6,411 nt of DNA from CAZYWA01 sp964650975 [NCBI: uncultured bacterium] (GTDB lineage Bacteria; JADJOY01). Shown in pieces: positions 1 to 5,632 of the stretch. The notes under the pieces were generated by a model. It saw nothing but the letters and a program-made list of their open reading frames with translations, was not told where the DNA came from and ran no database searches. Made by a program: the position numbers and the translations under genes. How positions within the stretch are numbered: the stretch's first letter is position 1; every line of letters begins with the position of its first letter. The stretch lies in NCBI GenBank assembly GCA_964650975.1, contig CAZYWA010000464.1, positions 1 through 6,411 on the forward strand, written 5' to 3'.

Positions 1-1472
1 TGAGGCGGGCGCCGGCGGATCGACTCGACGGCGCTCTGGCCGTCGCGCACCACCTCGACGTCGAAGCCCTCATTCCTGAGCCTGAGCGCCAGGGCGGCAC
101 TGTCGTCGCCGGAGGCGTCGGCCAGCACCACGCGCTTCCCGGCCTCGAGCGCCGCGAGCAGCTCGTTTCCCTTGAGCACGCTAAGCAGGGTCTCGGCGGC
201 TCGCGGGCCGTAGAACGCACCGGCACCCTCGCGGAGCTGCGACGCGAAGTCCGCGAGCTGCCCGCCCGCCGCGCGGTGCGCCGCGTAGCGCTTGACCACG
301 ATCAGCACCTGCGCCTCGAGCGGCACCTCCGCGGCTCCCGGCGCCGAGAGCTCGGCCGCGACCGCGTTCCGGATCAGCGCGTACACCTCGTACGGGCAGC
401 GCAGCTCGGCCAGCAACGCCTCGATCATCCGCGTACTGGCGCCGGCGGCGGCGCCCGATCCGGCGTCGCGACCGGCGGCCTGGATCTGCACCGCCGCGAG
501 GTGCTCGATCACCAGCGCCAGGCGGACGGTGTCGACCGCCTTCCGCTCGAGACCCAGGTTCTGCGCCACCAGGGTCGCGCAGGTGAGGAGCCTCCGGTCG
601 CTTCGCGGGGCGTCCGGCATGGCGGCGTCGAGCATCGCGAGCAGCGCATCGACGAAGCCGAACCAGAACCGCGACGCGGCGTCGTACGCCACCGGCTCGC
701 CGCGCAGCATGTTGAAATAGCTCGGCGCGACGTTGAGCTCCGCGTTCGGGTTGCGCTCGTGCAACACCGCCGCGAGTGCCGGGGGGTCGGACACGTGGCG
801 CGCGCGCGCCACCGCCAGGTCGAACGCCTGCGAGCGCAGCGACGTGCCGAGCACGACGGGACTCTCGGCGACCGTGACGCGATGGCCCTCTTCCTCGAGC
901 AGCGTGCCGACCGCGTTGCGAAGCCGTGGGTCGGGCTCCACCACCAGCACCCGGCGGCGTCCCAGCTCGGGGCCCGTGACGGGCGCTTCGGGCATGAGCG
1001 GCGACGCGGGGCGCGGAGCCGAGCGCGGATCGTCGGCCGCGGGAGCGAGGTGCTCCACGGGGCGCGCGGTCGAGGCCAGCGCAGGTACCGCGGGCGGATG
1101 CGGAACGGGGTCCGCGACTTCGGACACCGGATCGCGCCGGGCCGCCACGGGCGGAGCTGACTCGGCGGCTCCGTCGGCGAATACGCGGTAGCCGTCGAGG
1201 ATCTGTTCGATCGCTCCCGGCGCCGCGCGCTTCACCAGGGCGCAGCGCGCGCCCGCCATGCCGAGCACTTGCTCGATCAGCTCGACGCGGTCGGGCTCGT
1301 GGATCACCAGCTCGAGGCGCGACTCCACCTCGTCGAAGCGCAGCGGCAGCACCCGGTTCTCGAGCAGGAACTCGACCGGGAACCGCGTGAGCAGATCCTC
1401 GCGCAGCCCGTACCCGAGGATCTCGGCGCGTCCCAGGACGCGGCGGGTGTCGAAGTGCAACCGGGTTTTCAT
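1..1472 (-). CDS. Multidomain regulator: T2SSE_N-like half domain, degenerate receiver, degenerate HD-GYP-like domain, second receiver (3' end outside window)
   Basis: 490 codons are open from ATG at 1472 to the window edge; no stop codon is inside the window. Residues ~15-97 match the second half of MshEN/T2SSE_N domains (FPVEFLLENRVLPLRF, LELVIHEPDR, ending APGAIEQILDGY). Residues ~100-168 are a Pro/Ala linker. Residues ~171-285 are a CheY-like receiver (RRRVLVVEPDPRLRNAV, LLEEEGHRVTV) in which the phospho-acceptor strand reads AFDLAVARAR, with Arg223 where Asp is expected. Residues ~265-435 resemble an HD-GYP fold (LVAQNLGLERKAVDTVRLAL, then VPLEAQVLIVVKRYAAHR), but HD is replaced by EH (323-324) and the later metal Asp by Lys394. 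A second receiver starts at ~446 (KRVVLADASGDD, GFDVEVVRDGQSAVESI); its phospho-acceptor lies outside. I infer a signal-integration protein without phosphodiesterase activity. It lies 85 nt downstream of the HD-GYP gene, with only a weak ribosome-binding match (GACGAG, 3 nt before ATG). No in-frame ATG or GTG occurs in that gap. Confidence 0.82.
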   Translation of the reverse strand, partial: MKTRLHFDTRRVLGRAEILGYGLREDLLTRFPVEFLLENRVLPLRFDEVESRLELVIHEPDRVELIEQVLGMAGARCALVKRAAPGAIEQILDGYRVFADGAAESAPPVAARRDPVSEVADPVPHPPAVPALASTARPVEHLAPAADDPRSAPRPASPLMPEAPVTGPELGRRRVLVVEPDPRLRNAVGTLLEEEGHRVTVAESPVVLGTSLRSQAFDLAVARARHVSDPPALAAVLHERNPNAELNVAPSYFNMLRGEPVAYDAASRFWFGFVDALLAMLDAAMPDAPRSDRRLLTCATLVAQNLGLERKAVDTVRLALVIEHLAAVQIQAAGRDAGSGAAAGASTRMIEALLAELRCPYEVYALIRNAVAAELSAPGAAEVPLEAQVLIVVKRYAAHRAAGGQLADFASQLREGAGAFYGPRAAETLLSVLKGNELLAALEAGKRVVLADASGDDSAALALRLRNEGFDVEVVRDGQSAVESIRRRPP

Positions 1473-1557
1473 GGTCTCGTCGGTCCGCGAATCCTCGTGG
1501 CGCCGGAGATGATACGCCAGCGGGCTTCCCGCGTCGCAGCGACTGCTGCTCGGTTGT
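1473..1557 (-). other. 85-nt gap between the HD-GYP-like gene and the multidomain regulator
   Basis: This is the only non-coding gap of any size in the window. It holds two small GC-rich inverted repeats (described separately) just after the upstream stop. After them comes TATCAT (1514-1509), a 5/6 match to a sigma-70 -10 box, but the segment about 17 nt upstream matches TTGACA at only three positions (GAC). In GC-rich DNA this is weak evidence for a promoter. No strong Shine-Dalgarno precedes the ATG at 1472; the nearest purine run is GACGAG ending 3 nt before it. The gap may be an intra-operon spacer or carry a secondary promoter. Confidence 0.4.
1520..1549 (-). repeat. Two adjacent small GC-rich hairpins
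   Basis: In the minus-strand transcript the first is GCAGC-AGTC-GCTGC (1549-1536) and the second GCGGG-AAG-CCCGC (1532-1520); each has a perfect 5-bp stem. They begin 8 nt after the stop of the HD-GYP-like gene. There is no U-tract after either, so they are not a canonical intrinsic terminator; they could attenuate or protect the upstream transcript end. Stems this short arise easily by chance in such GC-rich sequence. Confidence 0.35.
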
Positions 1558-3087
1558 TCACGAAAGCAGCAGGCCGGGGATGTTGATTCCGAGGCCGCGG
1601 GGGTCTTTGCGGGAGACGATCGAGCGGGTGAACCCGGTGCCGCGACGCTCGGCGAGGTCGAGGAGCGGACCCTTCACGGGGTTTCCCTTCGCGTCCTGGA
1701 CGCGCAGTACGTAAGGACGCGAGGCGAGCTCGGCCTCCGCATGGCAGCTCATCACCACCGCCAGCTCGCCGGTCGAGAGCTCGACCACGGTGCCGAGCGG
1801 AACCACGCCGATCATGCCGATGAAGAGCTTGAGCAGCGAGCGGTCGAAGCGCTGCCCGCGCTCGGCCCACATCTTTTGCAGCGCTTCGTCCGGCACCAGC
1901 GCCGGATGCGCGGCGCGGTGCGTGGTGATCTCGTCGTACTCGTCGGCGATCGCGATGATGTCGCCGAACAGCGTGCCGGTCACGGCGCCGGTGACGGTGC
2001 GCCGATCGTGATCGACGGGCGCGCCTCGATCGTAGGTCGCGAGCAAGCGCCGCACGTGCGACTCGCCGAAGCGCGGATAGCCGAAGAAGTGCTCGGTGGC
2101 GCGCATCGGGTGGCTCGGCGCGTTGGGCGAGACCGGCACCGAGAACGGAGTGTGCGTGGCGTTGGCGCCGGGGATCGCCGCGAGCTCGTGCACCGTCTCG
2201 ACGGTGAACGCCTTGCCGATGTCGTGAAAGAGCGCCGCGAAGCCCAGATCGCCGAGCTCGGCCTTGTCGAGACCGAGGCGGTGGCCGAGCATGATCGAGA
2301 GCGCCACCACGTTGGCCGAGTGGTAGTAGAAGGGATCGTTCTCGCACTTGATCGCGGCCAGTGCCATCAAGCGCTTCCCCGCCACGTAGCTGATGTCCAC
2401 CAGGTCCTGGACCACGCGCTGCGCCGCGACCGAGTGCTTGAGCAGCTCCTCCGGCTGTCCCAGGCTTTCCACGTAGCGGCGCAGCACCGCCAGCAGCTTC
2501 GCGTAAGTCTCGACCACGAAGGTGCGCGCATCGACGCGCACCGCGCCGTTTCGCATCCAGCGCAGCCGGTGGGGACCGCTGACGCTGATGGTGCTGCAGC
2601 CGCGCGCGGTGAGCGCCCGCTGTACGACGACGTGCGTGGGAGGTCCCTCGCCTTCCACCAGCGCGTCGACCAGCGCCTTCAGGTCCTGCTCGCCGACGCC
2701 CAGCCGGAGCTCGAGCCCGCCCACGCCACAGCCGTTGAGGCTGCGGCAAAAGCCCGCGGCGATCTCGAAGCCGCGCGCCGAAACGCGGAGCTTCTCGCTG
2801 TCGAAGAAGACACTGTCCTCGTAGAGATCGATGGCGATCGAGCCGCGCGCTCCCAAGAGCGCCTGAAGGGTGTCCATCAGCCGCGCGACGTGCGCCTGGG
2901 TGGTCTTGTTGTTCCACTGGTGAATCGCGCGGATCCGGAGCAGCACGTGGAAGCGGTGGACGAAATCCATCTCGCCCAGCTGCCGGCTGTCGCCACCCGC
3001 GAGCAGCTCGGCGACCGGCGCCGCTCCGGCGCCGCCTGCACCCAGCTCGACCGGCGGTTCGTTCGTCGACGGAGGGAAGCGGCTCAT
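1558..3087 (-). CDS. HD-GYP-type phosphohydrolase-fold protein lacking the canonical HHE..DGxGYP segment
   Basis: 509 aa, no signal peptide or membrane segments. HD-GYP proteins cleave c-di-GMP using a metal cluster. Residues ~43-146 form a helical/beta module resembling that of the preceding HEAT-MshEN protein (RAIHQWNNKT, then GSIAIDLYEDSVFFD). Residues ~195-250 are helical. The HD-GYP fold runs ~251-447: YYHSANVV (H256), LFHDIGK (H288-D289), SHP (H326), IIAIADEYDEITTHR (D382, D385) and the family's closing segment VVPLGTVVELSTGELAVV (429-446). The stretch that should read HHE..DG.GYP is instead LLATYDRGAP (348-357), so the His pair and the GYP loop are gone. Two to four metal ligands remain, so it may be a simple HD hydrolase, a weak enzyme or a receptor. 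The start at 3087 is preferred over an upstream ATG at 3240: it has GAGG 6 nt upstream and overlaps the preceding stop as ATGA, and the upstream 51 codons are an Arg/Pro/Ala-rich shadow of the preceding gene. Confidence 0.87.
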   Translation of the reverse strand: MSRFPPSTNEPPVELGAGGAGAAPVAELLAGGDSRQLGEMDFVHRFHVLLRIRAIHQWNNKTTQAHVARLMDTLQALLGARGSIAIDLYEDSVFFDSEKLRVSARGFEIAAGFCRSLNGCGVGGLELRLGVGEQDLKALVDALVEGEGPPTHVVVQRALTARGCSTISVSGPHRLRWMRNGAVRVDARTFVVETYAKLLAVLRRYVESLGQPEELLKHSVAAQRVVQDLVDISYVAGKRLMALAAIKCENDPFYYHSANVVALSIMLGHRLGLDKAELGDLGFAALFHDIGKAFTVETVHELAAIPGANATHTPFSVPVSPNAPSHPMRATEHFFGYPRFGESHVRRLLATYDRGAPVDHDRRTVTGAVTGTLFGDIIAIADEYDEITTHRAAHPALVPDEALQKMWAERGQRFDRSLLKLFIGMIGVVPLGTVVELSTGELAVVMSCHAEAELASRPYVLRVQDAKGNPVKGPLLDLAERRGTGFTRSIVSRKDPRGLGINIPGLLLS

Positions 3088-5624
3088 GCCGCACCTCGTA
3101 CCGCGCCCGCTCGCACCGGGGGCGCGGCCCGTTTGCCGCGCAGCAGCCGGAGCAGCCCGGTACCGAGGCCCGGCCCTCCGCGGCGCGCCGCCTGCCGGAG
3201 GTGGAGCCAGACCTTGGCGGCGGAGCGCAGCGCACCCCATTTTCCGCCGTAAAACTGCACGATTCCGGCTTCAATCGTGGGCCGGAGCGCGATCAGCGGG
3301 ACCACCTCGCGGACGTGGATCTCGCGCCGCGCCGCCTCGAGCCGGTTGGCGTCGGCGGGGTTGGCGGTGGCGAGGAACAGCTGATCGCCCGCTTCCGCGT
3401 AGTGAACCGGCACCACGCGGTAGCGCTTGGCGATCTCGACCGGCACCAGGTGGAACGCCGCCGATTCGATGACCGCCTGATCGAGGTCCGCGGCCGTGAG
3501 GCAGCCGATGAGGCCGAGGCGCTGCGCCATCACGCGCAGCACCGCGCGCTCGTCGGCGAGTCCGTTCTGCACCACGATCTCGCCCAGCTTGCCGCCGTAG
3601 CGCTTCTGGTGATGAAGCGCCTCGGAGAGCCCGTCGTCGGTCAAGCAGCCGTCCGTGACCAGCGCCGCGCCGAGCCGGCCGGCGAGGGTGCAAGGCGGCA
3701 CCAGGCTCCACGCTTGCTCGCACGCCTTGCGGAGCGCCAGGTCGCGCGATTTCCGGCCGCGCTTCAGGAAGGTGCGCACCCGATGGGTGCCGGCGCGCGC
3801 CAGCGCGCACGCGGCCAGCTCGCGCATCCGCTCCTGCGCCCGGTTCCACGGCCAGCCGCGGCGCAGCGCCAGACGCTCGAGGACCCGCACCGCGCGCGAC
3901 GGATCGGACGCCATCAGTGCCCGGAAGAGCGCGTCCTGCTCCTCGAGCGGCAGCTTGAGCAGCGACGGGTCCTGAGCGCGCGGCAGGAGGCGCCGGAACG
4001 TCCCCTTGTTCTCGAGCAGCGCCAGCGCGGTGAGCGCGCCGACCCGCACCTCGGACTCGGCGTCGTCGAGCAACCGCGCGCAGAGCGCCGCGCTCTTCTC
4101 GCCGCGCACGGTGGCCACGCACTGCACCACGTAGAGCCGTACCGCGGCGCTGGGATGACCGCAGAGCGGCTCCAGGCACTCGATCGAGTTGCCGTTCCTC
4201 TGGCGAAGCTCGCGCAGCACGCCCTCGATCACGTCCGCGTGCGCGCTCAGGAGCACCGTGTCGAGCGGGAAGCGGCCGTCGAGCGCGCGCTCGGCCAGGA
4301 ACTTCACCAACCGGGCGCGGATCTGGGGCGCCTCGACCACACCGAGCACGTGCTCGGCCCCGGCCAGTCCCGCGGGGCCCAGAAGGTCGAGGTACGCGAG
4401 CAGCACGCGAATCGACGGAGTGGGCGCGCGCACCAGCGCGTCGCAGAACGGCTCGAGCCGTTCGGGGCGCGCCAGGCAGGTCTGCACCTCGCCCAGACTC
4501 TCGCGAGCCTTGGCGGGAGTGGCCGGATCGCGGCTCAGCTCGCTCAGGCGAGTGAGGATCGCGAGCGCGTCCTCGAGGTGCCCGCGGCACGCGTGCTCGC
4601 GGATCGCGTCGACGTAGAGCGCCGCGAGGCTCTGCGGCGCAATGTCGATGACGCCGCCGCGGATCAGGTCGAGCGCCAGGTCGCTGGCCCGCGCCAGGCA
4701 GCGCACGAAGGTGAGCTCGCGCATCTCCTTCTGGAGGCGCTCGACCTCCGCCGCGCCCACGCCGAAGAGCGCCTCGAGATCGCGCTGCTGGTAGACATCG
4801 CCCACCGGCACGCCGTCGGTCTCGAGGAACCGCTCGGGATCGCTCTTGGCGGTGACGCCCGGCGCGTCCTCCTCCTCCGGCGGCGGCGCCTGCCGCGGAT
4901 CCACGCGCGGCTCGAGGTCCATCACGTGGTCGCTGGGCTCGGCTTCCCAGTCCGCCATCGACACCGCCCGCCACACCTCGGTGTAGACCTGGCGGAAGAG
5001 CTCGCGGCCGCGCCCGCCGATCCGCGATTGCGGCTCGTCCTGCGAGGAATCGAGATCGACGAGGTCGGAATGGTCGAGCAGGAAGTAATCGACGTGGCGG
5101 AAATCGCGCTTCCAGAGCACCGTGACCAGATCGTCGCTCTGTCCGCCGTAGCGCAAGGCACCCGCCAGCACCTCGCCCAGCCCCACGATCTCGGAAGCCT
5201 CGATCCCTGACTCGAGCACCAGCGCGCGGACACCTTCGCGATAGAGCCGCGCGGCCAGCGGGGTCTCCGCGGCGGCATCGGCGGGGGCGCCGTCGCCGTC
5301 GGCGCGAATGGCCTTGGGCTCGATCCGCCAGCGCACGCTGCCGTAGCGCCCGACGTGCTCGGTCACCACCTCGATCAGGTGCGTGGTGGCTTGCTCGAGC
5401 ACCTCGTTGTCGCGCTCGTAGATGAGCCGCATGCCCACCACGCGCGTGAGGGCCTGCGCCACGCGGACCGCCGCGTGCGCTCGCTGCCGGTCGCGATCCG
5501 GCTGCGCCGCCGGTTCACGCGGCGCGGGGGGCGGCGTCTCGGGCACCGCCGAATAGGACGCTGGCTCCGTGACGAACGGAGGCGGCGGCCGGGTCGCGGT
5601 GTCGGTCTGAGCTTCTGGTTGCAT
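3084..5624 (-). CDS. HEAT-like repeat protein with C-terminal MshEN (GspE/PilB N-terminal type) c-di-GMP-binding domain
   Basis: 846 aa, cytoplasmic (no signal peptide or membrane span). Residues 1-48 are Pro-rich and disordered. Residues ~50-180 form a helical/beta module resembling the N-terminus of the next gene. Residues ~225-265 are an acidic Pro-rich linker. Residues ~280-640 are helical HEAT-like repeats, clearest at ~485-550 (HPSAAVRLYVVQCVA, then ESEVRVGALTALALL). The C-terminus (~647-794) is an MshEN domain. Motif I (650-673) runs from RLG through Gly659 and L666/L670 to Gln673; a five-residue spacer KRYGG follows; motif II (679-702) starts KLG and ends AQR. The second half has LVPVEIAKRYRVVPVH and LFLATANPADANRL. 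MshEN domains normally regulate the attached secretion/pilus ATPase, but no Walker motifs are present, so this is probably a c-di-GMP-responsive scaffold. A basic tail follows (795-846). ATG at 5624 is chosen because GAGG lies 4 nt upstream; GTG at 5627 is only 1 nt from it. The stop overlaps the next start (ATGA). Confidence 0.87.
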   Translation of the reverse strand: MQPEAQTDTATRPPPPFVTEPASYSAVPETPPPAPREPAAQPDRDRQRAHAAVRVAQALTRVVGMRLIYERDNEVLEQATTHLIEVVTEHVGRYGSVRWRIEPKAIRADGDGAPADAAAETPLAARLYREGVRALVLESGIEASEIVGLGEVLAGALRYGGQSDDLVTVLWKRDFRHVDYFLLDHSDLVDLDSSQDEPQSRIGGRGRELFRQVYTEVWRAVSMADWEAEPSDHVMDLEPRVDPRQAPPPEEEDAPGVTAKSDPERFLETDGVPVGDVYQQRDLEALFGVGAAEVERLQKEMRELTFVRCLARASDLALDLIRGGVIDIAPQSLAALYVDAIREHACRGHLEDALAILTRLSELSRDPATPAKARESLGEVQTCLARPERLEPFCDALVRAPTPSIRVLLAYLDLLGPAGLAGAEHVLGVVEAPQIRARLVKFLAERALDGRFPLDTVLLSAHADVIEGVLRELRQRNGNSIECLEPLCGHPSAAVRLYVVQCVATVRGEKSAALCARLLDDAESEVRVGALTALALLENKGTFRRLLPRAQDPSLLKLPLEEQDALFRALMASDPSRAVRVLERLALRRGWPWNRAQERMRELAACALARAGTHRVRTFLKRGRKSRDLALRKACEQAWSLVPPCTLAGRLGAALVTDGCLTDDGLSEALHHQKRYGGKLGEIVVQNGLADERAVLRVMAQRLGLIGCLTAADLDQAVIESAAFHLVPVEIAKRYRVVPVHYAEAGDQLFLATANPADANRLEAARREIHVREVVPLIALRPTIEAGIVQFYGGKWGALRSAAKVWLHLRQAARRGGPGLGTGLLRLLRGKRAAPPVRAGAVRGAA
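3094..3097 (-). promoter_or_regulatory. Ribosome-binding site of the HD-GYP-like gene, inside the end of the HEAT-MshEN gene
   Basis: The minus strand reads GAGG (3097-3094), six bases, then ATG (3087-3085). The ATG overlaps the upstream TGA (3086-3084) as ATGA. This is a well-spaced Shine-Dalgarno core and fixes the start of the 509-aa protein. The overlap is the classic arrangement for translational coupling, which usually implies similar stoichiometry and often physical partnership. Confidence 0.7.
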
Positions 5625-5628
5625 CACG

Positions 5629-5632
5629 CCTC
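5629..5632 (-). promoter_or_regulatory. Ribosome-binding site of the HEAT-MshEN gene, overlapping the EAL gene stop
   Basis: On the minus strand the order is TGA stop (5633-5631), GAGG core (5632-5629), four bases, then ATG (5624-5622). The Shine-Dalgarno core thus shares bases with the stop codon of the EAL gene. It decides the start in favour of ATG 5624 over the adjacent GTG at 5627, and suggests that ribosomes finishing the EAL gene re-initiate on the next one. Confidence 0.65.

Noticed and set aside
276-1191. Plus-strand open frames over the first 1.2 kb
   Set aside because: They are antisense to the minus-strand multidomain regulator, which has receiver and T2SSE_N-like signatures; the plus-strand products lack any.
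3088-3240. Upstream ATG extending the HD-GYP-like protein to 560 aa
   Set aside because: The extra 51 residues are Arg/Pro/Ala-rich and lie wholly inside the HEAT-MshEN gene; ATG 3087 has a good Shine-Dalgarno and the ATGA overlap.
1741-3252. 503-codon plus-strand open frame
   Set aside because: It is the mirror of the HD-GYP-like gene, whose minus-strand translation has clear HDIGK and ADEYD motifs; the plus-strand product resembles nothing known.
1469-3274. 601-codon minus-strand frame
   Set aside because: It is an off-frame reading of the HD-GYP-like gene, Arg-rich and without domain motifs.
3271-4974. 567-codon minus-strand frame
   Set aside because: It is an off-frame reading of the HEAT-MshEN gene, with Arg/Gly/Ala composition typical of a shadow frame.
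3201-5210. 669-codon plus-strand open frame
   Set aside because: It is antisense to the HEAT-MshEN gene, and its translation is a low-complexity Arg/Ala/His/Leu mix without recognisable domains. It is the usual mirror frame of a GC-rich gene.
5625-5627. GTG immediately before the ATG of the HEAT-MshEN gene as start
   Set aside because: It would be only 1 nt from the GAGG core; the adjacent ATG is better spaced. The difference is one residue.
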